A DNA stretch of 64,000 nt from an uncultured Bacteroidia bacterium (lineage in GTDB: Bacteria; Bacteroidota; Bacteroidia; Bacteroidales; UBA932), in contig CACZXH010000001.1 in NCBI GenBank assembly GCA_902785065.1, positions 1 through 64,000 on the forward strand. Direction: 5' to 3'. This document shows, piece by piece, positions 36,163 through 44,195 of the stretch. The stretch's first letter is position 1, and every line of letters begins with the position of its first letter. The translations under genes and the position numbers were made by a program. A model generated the notes under the pieces. It was not told the DNA's origin. It searched no databases and saw only the letters and a list, made by a program, of their open reading frames with translations.

Positions 36163-37236
36163 ATGAGCAAGACCGGAGATAAGATTTTCAAATATGCCCT
36201 GGACAAGGGCCGCAGCGTCAAGAACAGCCTCTGGATCGCCGGCTGCTTCCTGCTGGTCGCCGCCAACATCGCCTTTTTCCTGCTCTTTCCGCGGATTGTA
36301 TCGGGACTCGCCATCGTCCTTTCCAACGCCATCACCCTGATTCTCACCTTCCTGGCCTTCAAGCCGCTGAACAGCTGGCTGCAGGACAGCCTGATGGAGC
36401 GCCAGCAGGCGCTTATCGAAAAGATGGAGAAGGACCGGGAGCTGGAGCGGAAGGTGGAGGTCCTGGAACTGGAGAACCGCACCCTGTCCGACAAGCTGGA
36501 CACCCGTGTGCAGACGGGCGCCCTCCCTGTCCGGCTGGACTACACCTTCAAGGTGGAGCAGATGGAATACGCGAAGCAGGGCTATGTCGTGAAGGAGGAG
36601 GAAGTGGACGCCCTGGACCGCGGACAGTTCAACATCCCCGACCGGAAATTCTTTGAAACCATCCTCGAGGACTCCCTCCTGAAGGAAGCTTCCATCCGCA
36701 AGATCCTGTACATCCATAAATTCTACTATAAAGTCTCCCTGGGCATTGACTTCAGCAAGATCATGTACGCCTTGGAGGACGGGAAGGTCCTCTTCTACGG
36801 AGTCCGGTTCCAGAAACTGCACGACATTACCAGCGAGATGGAGCCCGAGCACGGTGACATTGACCGGGTGGAGATCCTGAAGATATCCGGCGACAAGACG
36901 GAAATCCGGCAGGACAAGGAGTACGAACCCCTGAAGGAACAGTATCGCAACGTGCGCGCACAGGAAGTGAAGGTCGGGATGGAAGAGGAGGTCACGGCCC
37001 TCTGCGGACAGTACACCGGCGCCCTCCACGACAGTATCAAAGGCCGCTTCGGCGACCGCGTGGACTTTGTCGATTCCATTGAGGATTACCGCGACAAGAA
37101 CTGGTATTCCCTCAAGGCCAGCGAGGACGCCACCGTGCAGGAAATCGCCGCCAACATGCTGATGCTCACCACGGTAATGAACAAGACGCAGGCTATTGGC
37201 GAACAGGCCGGTGTCCGCCTCCTGGAAGAGGCTTAA
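36163..37236 (+). CDS. Coiled-coil membrane protein of unknown function
   Basis: A 357-residue protein with two adjacent transmembrane segments (about 24-43 and 46-66), then a heptad-rich helix (about 72-112, rich in E, K and L), then a soluble part of mixed structure to the C-terminus. I do not recognise a characterised family. The soluble part carries FYYKVSLGIDFSKIMYALEDGK. A single membrane anchor pair with an extended coiled coil suits a cytoplasmic-facing scaffold or a band-7-like assembly; both are guesses. It has its own -7 box and no cotranscribed partner. Confidence 0.65.
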   Translation: MSKTGDKIFKYALDKGRSVKNSLWIAGCFLLVAANIAFFLLFPRIVSGLAIVLSNAITLILTFLAFKPLNSWLQDSLMERQQALIEKMEKDRELERKVEVLELENRTLSDKLDTRVQTGALPVRLDYTFKVEQMEYAKQGYVVKEEEVDALDRGQFNIPDRKFFETILEDSLLKEASIRKILYIHKFYYKVSLGIDFSKIMYALEDGKVLFYGVRFQKLHDITSEMEPEHGDIDRVEILKISGDKTEIRQDKEYEPLKEQYRNVRAQEVKVGMEEEVTALCGQYTGALHDSIKGRFGDRVDFVDSIEDYRDKNWYSLKASEDATVQEIAANMLMLTTVMNKTQAIGEQAGVRLLEEA

Positions 37237-37299
37237 TCTACATTGAACAATCGGGGAAACAATTGAACGGACGGGACAAGGTTTGCCGCCCGAAAGGCC

Positions 37300-37307
37300 T
37301 ATCTTTG
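37300..37307 (+). promoter_or_regulatory. -7 box of the CE1-like esterase gene
   Basis: TATCTTTG, 20 bases before the ATG at 37328. Confidence 0.6.
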
Positions 37308-37327
37308 TCCCGAACAAAAACCCTGAT

Positions 37328-38413
37328 ATGAAACGTATCCTGATTCTCGTCGCAGCCGTCTGCTGCACCCTGCCGATGGCCGCCCAGTGGGGCCGCCGTC
37401 CCACCCCCAACGACACGCTCCAGTCCACCCGCGTCCTCCCGGACGGGAAGGTGCTCTTCCAGATCTATGCCCCGGAAGCCAAGACGGTTTCCGTCTCCGG
37501 CGACCTGCCTTGGAACGCCCCGATCAAGTTTGAAAAGGCCGAGAACGGCGTCTGGAAAGGCCTCTGCGAAGGTTTGGGCAACGGAGTTTTCCGCTACAAT
37601 TTCACGGTGGACGGTGTGCGGGTGCAAGATCCGAAAGCGCCCCTCTCCGCCGAGCAGTCCTCCCTCCTTACCGTGGGCCAAGGCTACATCAAGGACGTTC
37701 CGCACGGGGCTGTCGCGCAGCGGTTCTACTTCTCCAAGCCCCTGGGCGAAATGCGCCGGATGCACGTCTGGACCCCGGCTGGCTATGAGAAGTCCAATGC
37801 GAAACTGCCTGTGCTGTATCTCATCCACGGCGGCGGTGACAACGACGCCTCTTGGCCCGGCGTAGGCGCCGCAGGCTGGATCCTGGACAACCTCCTTGCC
37901 GAGGGAAAGATCGTCCCGATGATCGTCGTGATGCCCAACGGCACCATCACCAACGTCCCCAACGAGGTGCCCCCGTTCGCCGAGGACATGGTCACATCCA
38001 TTATCCCGTTCATCGAGGCCAACTACAACGTGAAGACGGACGCGGACAACCGCGCGATGGCCGGCCTGTCGATGGGCGGCATGGAGACGATCGAGACCGC
38101 CTTCAACCACCCCGAGTTGTTCCGCTATGTGTGGGTGCTCAGCGCCTCCTTCGCCCCCGGCCAGGATCCCGCCGCAGAATCCGCCCGCCTGAAGGTCAAG
38201 GAGAATGTCGCCAAGATGAACAAGCAGTTCAAGCGGATGGTCTTCACCCAGGGCGGTCCCACCGACATTGCATACCAGAACTGCCAGAATACCCGCGCTC
38301 AGCTGGACAAGGACGGCCTCAAGTACGAATACATGGAGAACGCCCAGGCCGGCCACAGCTGGGCCACCTGGCGCGCCGACCTCCAGGCCCTCGCCCCCAC
38401 CCTGTTTAAATAG
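37328..38413 (+). CDS. CE1-like secreted esterase with N-terminal CBM48-like domain
   Basis: A 361-residue protein (signal MKRILILVAAVCCTLPMAAQ). Residues about 30-120 form an immunoglobulin-like module of the CBM48/esterase E-set type (PEAKTVSVSGDLPWNAPIKF). The alpha/beta-hydrolase domain follows, with LYLIHGGGDNDASWPG, the nucleophile about Ser248 in MAGLSMGGMET, and the C-terminal catalytic histidine in AQAGHSWATWRADL. This pattern is shared by feruloyl and acetyl xylan esterases. The substrate is not determined by sequence. A second CE1-like gene is at 49335. Confidence 0.83.
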   Translation: MKRILILVAAVCCTLPMAAQWGRRPTPNDTLQSTRVLPDGKVLFQIYAPEAKTVSVSGDLPWNAPIKFEKAENGVWKGLCEGLGNGVFRYNFTVDGVRVQDPKAPLSAEQSSLLTVGQGYIKDVPHGAVAQRFYFSKPLGEMRRMHVWTPAGYEKSNAKLPVLYLIHGGGDNDASWPGVGAAGWILDNLLAEGKIVPMIVVMPNGTITNVPNEVPPFAEDMVTSIIPFIEANYNVKTDADNRAMAGLSMGGMETIETAFNHPELFRYVWVLSASFAPGQDPAAESARLKVKENVAKMNKQFKRMVFTQGGPTDIAYQNCQNTRAQLDKDGLKYEYMENAQAGHSWATWRADLQALAPTLFK

Positions 38414-38438
38414 ACTTGACATTCATGCTTTTTTTTCG

Positions 38439-38470
38439 TATGTTTGAAAGGCCTTTTTCGAAAGGTCTTC
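38439..38470 (+). promoter_or_regulatory. -7 box and leader hairpin of the cytochrome-fusion operon
   Basis: TATGTTTG (38439-38446) is followed by AAGGCCTTT-TTCG-AAAGGTCTT, a hairpin with one G-U pair that would form at the very 5' end of the mRNA. Confidence 0.5.
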
Positions 38471-38477
38471 CAACCAC

Positions 38478-39998
38478 ATGAAGAAAAAGCACATCCTCTG
38501 GGGAGCAGTCCTGGGCAGTCTGGCATTGGGTATCGCACTGATGCTGGTTCTCGTCAGCGTGGACACGCATACGTCCACGAACGACTCCTGCATGCGCTGC
38601 CACTATCATGAAGAGGCCGACCGTCTCTGGAAACAATCGTCCCATTACCTGAATGAAAGCGGCGTAGTCAGCGACTGTGCCGCCTGTCATTTGCCTCCCA
38701 AGGAGGACGGCGTCGTCCGCTACTACATGGTCAAGCTCCGGATGGGTGCTAAGGATATCTGGGCGAAAATGATCCGGGACAAGGAGGATATCGACTGGGC
38801 TGCCAAGCGCCAGGTGGATTATGCCCCGCGCATCGTCTACAATGCGTCCTGCGTGAAATGCCATGAGAACCTGTATCCGGAAGGTATCAGCGACGACGGC
38901 ATCGCCGCCCATCTCTATTACGACGAGAATCACGAAAAGCTCAAGCTCAACTGCGTGAGCTGCCACCTCAACGCCGGCCATTACATCGAAGGATACACGC
39001 ACCAGAAACTCCAGGGTACCGTGGACACCGGCCCCGGTGAGATTTACACGGCTCCCGCCACCCCCGAACGGTTCGAAACCTTCACAGAAACCGTTCCCGG
39101 CACCAATGCCGCCATCCGGATGGTAGCCGTCCCGGGTGGCGAGTTCCTCCTCGGCAGTCCCGCGGGCGAGCCGCGGCGCGGGGCCGACGAAGGCCCGCAG
39201 AAGCGGGTCCGCATCTCCCGTTTCTTCATGGCCGAGACCGAGATCACCTGGCGGCAGTTCTGGAGTTTCTACAACGAGACCATGTCCGAGGGCCGTACAC
39301 CGCCCTCCGTTATCTATGAGGCCAACAGCCGTCCAGGGCTGGACGCCGTCAGCGGTCCTACCCCGCCTTTCGGCTTCCCGGACCAGGGCTGGGGCATGGG
39401 CGAACGGCCCGCCATCACCATGACGCACTACGCGGCGGAAACCTTCTGCCTGTGGCTCTCGCTCAAGACCGGCAAGACCTACCGCCTCCCCACCGAAGCG
39501 GAATGGGAATATGCGGCCCGCGGCGGCACAGATACGCCGTACTTCTTCGAAGGCGATCCCAGGAAGTTCGATCCCAAGGGCCTCCGCAGCCTCTTCGGGG
39601 CGGATACGACGATGATCGCCCGTTACGTGATCTACAGTGGCAACTCCCCGTCCCGGACGCAGGAGCCCCAGGAAGTCAAGGCCAATCCCTTCGGCCTCAA
39701 GAACATGCTCGGCAACGTGATGGAATACTGTGCCGACCGCTATGCGGAGGACGCCTACGCACAAATAGCCGACGGCGCCCTGGACCCGAAGGGCCCGGCC
39801 GATGGGGACGAGTTCGTCGTCCGCGGCGGCTCCTATGCCGATGACGCCGGCGCCGTGCGCTGCGCCGCGCGCAGCCACACCCGCCACGACGACTGGCTGC
39901 GGACAGACCCGCAGAACCCCAAGAGCATCTGGTGGTATTCCGACGTCAAGGCCATCGGCTTCCGCATCGTGTGCGAAGTTCCGGACAATATCGAATAA
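38478..39998 (+). CDS. Tetraheme NapC/NrfH-like cytochrome fused to a SUMF1-fold domain
   Basis: A 506-residue protein. It has an N-terminal membrane anchor (about 7-28), then four heme c motifs: C38MRCH42, C67AACH71, C125VKCH129 and C159VSCH163, as in NapC/NrfH quinol-linked cytochromes. Residues about 210-505 are a complete FGE/SUMF1-type domain (VAVPGGEFLLGSP, YRLPTEAEWEYAARGG, NMLGNVMEYCADRY, VRGGSYADD, IGFRIV). The paired copper cysteines of true formylglycine-generating enzymes are missing (YADDAGA in their place), so FGly formation is unlikely. The cytochrome part could pass electrons from the quinone pool or a periplasmic enzyme. It heads an operon with a Gfo/Idh/MocA dehydrogenase, which would make electron transfer from sugar oxidation plausible. 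Confidence 0.85.
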   Translation: MKKKHILWGAVLGSLALGIALMLVLVSVDTHTSTNDSCMRCHYHEEADRLWKQSSHYLNESGVVSDCAACHLPPKEDGVVRYYMVKLRMGAKDIWAKMIRDKEDIDWAAKRQVDYAPRIVYNASCVKCHENLYPEGISDDGIAAHLYYDENHEKLKLNCVSCHLNAGHYIEGYTHQKLQGTVDTGPGEIYTAPATPERFETFTETVPGTNAAIRMVAVPGGEFLLGSPAGEPRRGADEGPQKRVRISRFFMAETEITWRQFWSFYNETMSEGRTPPSVIYEANSRPGLDAVSGPTPPFGFPDQGWGMGERPAITMTHYAAETFCLWLSLKTGKTYRLPTEAEWEYAARGGTDTPYFFEGDPRKFDPKGLRSLFGADTTMIARYVIYSGNSPSRTQEPQEVKANPFGLKNMLGNVMEYCADRYAEDAYAQIADGALDPKGPADGDEFVVRGGSYADDAGAVRCAARSHTRHDDWLRTDPQNPKSIWWYSDVKAIGFRIVCEVPDNIE

Positions 39999-40018
39999 TC
40001 ACATAAAACCCTGAAACT

Positions 40019-41374
40019 ATGAGCGCAAAAATGAACAGAAGGTCCTTCCTCACGACCACCGCCGTCGTCGGCGCAGCCGGTCTGGTGGGCGGACAGCTTC
40101 TCACCGCCTGCTCCGGCGGAAAGAAGGACGGCAAAGCCACCCCGCTGAAGGAACCCGGTTCCTATTACATCCCCGAACTTCCGGACAAGGCCATCGACGG
40201 CCGTCCCCTCAAGTGCGGCCTCATCGGCTGCGGCGGCCGCGGCAACGGCGCCGTGGGCGACCTCCTCGCCGCCGCGAACGGCATTACGATCACCGCCCTC
40301 GGCGACGTCTTCCCCGACCGGATCCAGGCAACGCGCGAGGCCATCGCCAAGGACCATGGGCAGGAAGTGCCCGCCGAAAACTGCTTCACGGGTTTCGACG
40401 CGTACCAGAAGGTCATAGACTCCGGCGTGGACATGGTCATCGTGGCCACCCCGCCTGTATTCCGTCCCGTCCATTTCCAGTACGCCACCTCCAAGGGGGT
40501 CCATTCCTTCCTGGAGAAACCGATTTGCGTGGACGCCAAGGGCTACCGGACCATCATGGCGACGGCCAAACAGGCCGAGGCCAAGGGCCTGAGCGTTGTC
40601 ACGGGCACCCAGCGCCACCACCAGCGCGCCTATGTGGAATCCTACAAGAAGATCCAGGAAGGCCTCATCGGCGAGATTACGGGTGGCAACGTCTATTGGA
40701 ACCAGGGCATGCTCTGGTACCGCGAGCGCCAGAAGGGCTGGAGCGACATGGAATGGATGATCCGCGACTGGGTGAACTGGAAGTGGCTCTCCGGCGACCA
40801 CATCGTGGAGCAGCATGTCCACAACATCGACGTGTTCACCTGGATGCTGGGCGCGCATCCCGTCAAAGCGACGGGCGTCGGCAGCCGCCAGCGCCGCATT
40901 ACCGGCGACCAGTACGACAACTTCAGCATCGACTTCGAGTTCGAGAACGGTATCCACATGCACAGTTTCTGCCGCCAGATCGACGGCTGCTCCTCCAACG
41001 TGAGCGAGTTCGTCCAGGGCACCAAGGGCTCCTGGAATTCCGCCGATTTCGCCATCCGCGACCTGCAGGGCAACATCCTCTGGCAGTATGACGAAGAAGC
41101 CGCGAAGGCGCAGTTCGCCCAGCACAATCCCTATGTCCTCGAGCACGTGGACTGGGTGAACCACATCCGCCAGGGTGAGGCCCATGTCGAGGCCGCCGAG
41201 ACGGGCCAGTCCTCGCTCGCCGGCACGATGGGCCGCGAGGCCGCTTACACCGGCAACACCGTCACCTGGGACGAAATCAGCGCCTCCGACCTCGATTACA
41301 TGCCGGAGAAGCTGGAACTGGGCAAGATGGACATGGCCAAGTACACCGTTCCGGTCCCCGGCACGGGTAAATAA
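40019..41374 (+). CDS. Gfo/Idh/MocA-family oxidoreductase, Tat lipoprotein
   Basis: A 451-residue protein with a twin-arginine signal (MNRRSFLTTTAVVG) and lipobox cysteine in LLTACSGG, so it acts in the periplasm or on the outer membrane. The Rossmann motif is LIGCGGRGNGAVGDLL, and the catalytic E-K-P motif is in FLEKPICVD. It then has the large alpha/beta domain. Such exported enzymes oxidise sugars, often at C3 of a glycoside, with a tightly held NAD(P). It starts 20 bases after the cytochrome fusion and is followed after 9 bases by a TIM-barrel lipoprotein. Confidence 0.88.
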   Translation: MSAKMNRRSFLTTTAVVGAAGLVGGQLLTACSGGKKDGKATPLKEPGSYYIPELPDKAIDGRPLKCGLIGCGGRGNGAVGDLLAAANGITITALGDVFPDRIQATREAIAKDHGQEVPAENCFTGFDAYQKVIDSGVDMVIVATPPVFRPVHFQYATSKGVHSFLEKPICVDAKGYRTIMATAKQAEAKGLSVVTGTQRHHQRAYVESYKKIQEGLIGEITGGNVYWNQGMLWYRERQKGWSDMEWMIRDWVNWKWLSGDHIVEQHVHNIDVFTWMLGAHPVKATGVGSRQRRITGDQYDNFSIDFEFENGIHMHSFCRQIDGCSSNVSEFVQGTKGSWNSADFAIRDLQGNILWQYDEEAAKAQFAQHNPYVLEHVDWVNHIRQGEAHVEAAETGQSSLAGTMGREAAYTGNTVTWDEISASDLDYMPEKLELGKMDMAKYTVPVPGTGK

Positions 41375-41383
41375 GGCGCGCGT

Positions 41384-42286
41384 ATGGACAGGAAAACCTT
41401 TCTGAGAACCACTGTCGCCGGCGCGGCCGCCCTCGTGGCCGCTCCCGGCGCCCTCGTCTCCTGCGCCTCCCCCAAGGAAAAGAAGTCTTCCGTTCCCCTG
41501 CGCCTCTCCTTCCAGGAGGGCGTCACCCCGGGGGAAACCCTCGCTGAGAAGCTGGACTTCATGGAAAAGCTGGGCATTGTGGGCTTCGAGCCCGGCGGCA
41601 AGGGCCTCGCCGGCCGCGTCCAGGAAATCCGCGAAGCCCTGCAGGGCCGCGATATCCAGGTCTCGGCCATTTGCGCCGGCTTCGATGGCTTCATCCTGGC
41701 CGAGGACCCGGCCGTGAAAGCACAGTTTGACACCTCGATGCGGGAAATCGTCCGCGCCGCGGGCGAACTCGGTTCCACCGGCGTCATCATGGTCCCGGTG
41801 TTCAACTGGCAGAATCCCGCCCTCCCCCACACGCTGGAAACGCGCGACTACCTCTGCCAGCAGATGCACGACCTGGGTGAATTCGCCCTCAGCTGCGGAA
41901 CAACCGTGATCCTGGAGCCGCTCAACCGCAAGGAAGCCTTCTACCTGCGCCTGGTGGGCGACGCCGCCGCCATCTGCCGGGATGCCGACAGCGCGGGCGT
42001 CAAGTGCATGGGCGACTTCTGGCACATGCAGGAAGAAACCTCCGACTACGCCGCCTTCATGGCGGCCGGCCCTTATCTGCAGCATGTCCACATTGCCAGC
42101 CGCGGAAACCGCGTCATGCCCGGCGAAGACGGGGACAAGGACTGCTACACCGACGGCTTCCGCGCCCTCAAGGAGCTCGCCTATCCGCACTACGTCAGCT
42201 TCGAATGCGGCTGCCGCTCCGATGACCGCGCCGCCACCCTGACCGCCGCGGTCTCCCTCCTCCGCAAACAGTGGGACGAAGCGTAA
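41384..42286 (+). CDS. Sugar isomerase/epimerase-like TIM-barrel lipoprotein
   Basis: A 300-residue protein with a signal MDRKTFLRTTVAGAAALVA and lipobox cysteine in LVSCAS. The fold is that of the AP-endonuclease-2/xylose-isomerase-like TIM barrel: FMEKLGIVGFEPGG, VILEPLNRKEA, GDFWHMQEE and YVSFECGCR, with metal ligands (E, D, H, E) in the expected order. In the 3-keto-glycoside route such proteins act as isomerases or hydratases. It ends the rightward operon, and a strong hairpin follows. Confidence 0.83.
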   Translation: MDRKTFLRTTVAGAAALVAAPGALVSCASPKEKKSSVPLRLSFQEGVTPGETLAEKLDFMEKLGIVGFEPGGKGLAGRVQEIREALQGRDIQVSAICAGFDGFILAEDPAVKAQFDTSMREIVRAAGELGSTGVIMVPVFNWQNPALPHTLETRDYLCQQMHDLGEFALSCGTTVILEPLNRKEAFYLRLVGDAAAICRDADSAGVKCMGDFWHMQEETSDYAAFMAAGPYLQHVHIASRGNRVMPGEDGDKDCYTDGFRALKELAYPHYVSFECGCRSDDRAATLTAAVSLLRKQWDEA

Positions 42287-42293
42287 AGTTCCA

Positions 42294-42349
42294 GGAGGGG
42301 TATAGGGTGTCCGGGGGCTTGCCCACCCCCGGACACCCTATATCCCTCC
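42294..42349. terminator. Very strong hairpin after the rightward operon
   Basis: A 24-base arm (42294-42317) pairs with 42326-42349 with one internal mismatch, around a loop of CTTGCCCA. GTGTCCGGGGG/CCCCCGGACAC is the core. It has no T tract, so it may protect or end the mRNA of the rightward operon. Confidence 0.7.
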
Positions 42350-42380
42350 CAAGATAATACAAAAAAGAGTCTTACAAATA

Positions 42381-42412
42381 AAGGAGTCGGCTCAGACGAG
42401 TCGACTCCTTTT
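42381..42412. terminator. Bidirectional terminator between the convergent operons
   Basis: AAGGAGTCG pairs with CGACTCCTT (42381-42389 with 42402-42410) around an inner CTC/GAG; a T run follows on the plus strand and an A/T-rich stretch precedes it. Confidence 0.75.
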
Positions 42413-42430
42413 CTTTTGATACACAGCGTG

Positions 42431-43318
42431 CTACTCCGCGTACGTCGCCTTCACGAAGGGGGCGTTCAGGAGGTAGTCGGCGCTCTCGACGAAGCTCTTG
42501 CGAATGTCTTCGTAGCTGTAGCGTTCGATCTCCACGACGAAGTCCTTCAGGCCCGCGAGTTCCGCGTTCTTGAAGATGGCGTCGAAGCCGACCATGCCGC
42601 TCTGACCCACTTCCCACTCGTCCTTGATGTGGAGCATGGTGAAGCGGCCGGGATAGCGCTTGAAGTAGTCCACCGGGGAGGCCTTGCCGATCACCGCCCA
42701 GTACACGTCCATCTGGAAGAACACCAGGTCAGGATCCGTGTGCTGGAGCATGTAGTCGTACATGACCTGGTCTTCGACCTTCTCGAACTCATAGGCGTGG
42801 TTGTGGTAGCCGTACTTGATTCCGGCGGCCTTGCAACGGCGGCCAACCTCATTCAGGTAGTCGCAATAGACCTGGAGGTCCTTGAGGTCGCGCTGGCCGC
42901 CAATGGCGGGCGTAACCATGTACTTCATGCCTGCGCGCTTGTGGACGTCGATGCACTTGTCCCACCAGGCCAGGGCTGCTGTCAGGTCGTGATTGTCCAG
43001 TTCCTCACGGGAAAGGCCGCGGGAAACATGGGAGGAAAGCACCTTCATGCCGGCGGCCTCCACCTTCTCCTTGAAGGTTTCGGGAGCATCACCGTAGAGG
43101 AGGCCTTCATTGCCGTTGTAATTGGCAGCTTCCACGGCCGTGTAGCCCATGGCGGCCATTTCCTTCAGGATGTCGGGATAGTTCTCCGGCGTGATGAGAC
43201 TGCGCGCAGAGTACATCTGGATGCACATGTCCTTCTTCACGGGAGCCTTTTCCTTAGGCCCGCAGGCACACACGCCGGCCATGGCGAGGAGGGTAAGGAG
43301 GATGAAACGGACCTTCAT
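42431..43318 (-). CDS. TIM-barrel sugar isomerase/epimerase-like lipoprotein
   Basis: A 295-residue lipoprotein (KVRFILLTLLAMAGVCAC; lipobox cysteine). The TIM-barrel signatures are DMCIQMYSARSLI, AGMKVLSSHVSRG, GIKYGYHNHAYEF with the metal histidine, FFQMDVYWA and MLHIKD. It belongs to the xylose-isomerase-like superfamily. It is the last gene of the leftward DUF1080 operon, starting 4 bases after the DUF1080 stop; it is only distantly similar to the TIM-barrel gene at 41384. Confidence 0.85.
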   Translation of the reverse strand: MKVRFILLTLLAMAGVCACGPKEKAPVKKDMCIQMYSARSLITPENYPDILKEMAAMGYTAVEAANYNGNEGLLYGDAPETFKEKVEAAGMKVLSSHVSRGLSREELDNHDLTAALAWWDKCIDVHKRAGMKYMVTPAIGGQRDLKDLQVYCDYLNEVGRRCKAAGIKYGYHNHAYEFEKVEDQVMYDYMLQHTDPDLVFFQMDVYWAVIGKASPVDYFKRYPGRFTMLHIKDEWEVGQSGMVGFDAIFKNAELAGLKDFVVEIERYSYEDIRKSFVESADYLLNAPFVKATYAE

Positions 43319-43322
43319 AGGG

Positions 43323-44174
43323 CTAGTCCATCTCCTTGATGCGGATGTTGCGGTACCAGACGTCGTCGCCATGGTCCTGCATGCCGATGTAACCCTCGTG
43401 GTCGTCTCCGCCGCAGTTGTTCAGGAGTTCGAAGGCCAGGGGCCAGTCCTTCTCGCTGAACTTGGAGGCCTGCAGCATATCGGTCCACTGCTGGGTCCAC
43501 AGGTGGTACTCGAGGACCTTCACGTCGTTCTGGAAGTGCACGATGGTGCCCTTGTAGCAGAGGATCTTGACCTTGTTCCACTCGCCGAACGGATTCTGGT
43601 TCTGCGGAACGGCCGGGATCATGTCATACAGGGAGGCGGACTGACGGTTGCCGTCCACGCCGAGGAGGGCGTCGGGATGGTTCGCATTGTCCAGCACCTG
43701 GTACTCCGGAGCGGAGATGTAGATAGGCTCGTAGCGGTCCTTGCCGTTTTCGTCCTTGGTGGTGACTTCCTTCGCGAGGTAGAAGATACCGGAGTTGCCG
43801 CCCTTGGAGATCTTCCATTCGAGCTCGAGGGTGAAGTTCTTGAACTCGTGGGCGAAGATGATGTCGCCACCCTCGCCGGTCTGGCCTTCGCCGGAACCGG
43901 TGCCGGAGAACTTCAGGCAGCCGTCCTCGATGGTCCAGCGGGCCGGGAGTTCCTTCTTGCCGTAGCCGCGCCATCCCTTCGTGGAGGTGCCGTCGAACAG
44001 GACGATATAGCCTTCGTCATCGACCTTGAAGTCGTCCAGGTCCACCTCGGGGGCGTCGACGACCGTATACTCGGGAACGGCGGATTCAGCCGCCTTCTTC
44101 TTACCCTGGTTGCCGCAGGAAACGGCGGTCACCATCAGCGCAGCAGCCGCTGCAAGCAAAAGAATCTTTTTCAT
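43323..44174 (-). CDS. DUF1080 (3-keto-glycoside hydrolase/lyase family) lipoprotein
   Basis: A 283-residue lipoprotein (LLLAAAAALMVTAVSC). The mature domain is a concanavalin-like sandwich of the DUF1080 family: IVLFDGTSTKGWRGYG, GNSGIFYLAKEV, EYQVLDNANHPDALLG and IGMQDHGDDVWYRNIRIKEM. Members cleave 3-keto-glycosides produced by Gfo/Idh/MocA oxidoreductases. It lies between a Gfo/Idh/MocA gene and a TIM-barrel gene, the expected pathway order. Confidence 0.9.
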   Translation of the reverse strand: MKKILLLAAAAALMVTAVSCGNQGKKKAAESAVPEYTVVDAPEVDLDDFKVDDEGYIVLFDGTSTKGWRGYGKKELPARWTIEDGCLKFSGTGSGEGQTGEGGDIIFAHEFKNFTLELEWKISKGGNSGIFYLAKEVTTKDENGKDRYEPIYISAPEYQVLDNANHPDALLGVDGNRQSASLYDMIPAVPQNQNPFGEWNKVKILCYKGTIVHFQNDVKVLEYHLWTQQWTDMLQASKFSEKDWPLAFELLNNCGGDDHEGYIGMQDHGDDVWYRNIRIKEMD

Positions 44175-44195
44175 GAAGTTATTGATTTTAAGGTT

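Noticed and set aside
38478..39998. True formylglycine-generating enzyme for sulfatases
   Set aside because: The copper-binding cysteine pair is missing and no sulfatase gene is nearby.
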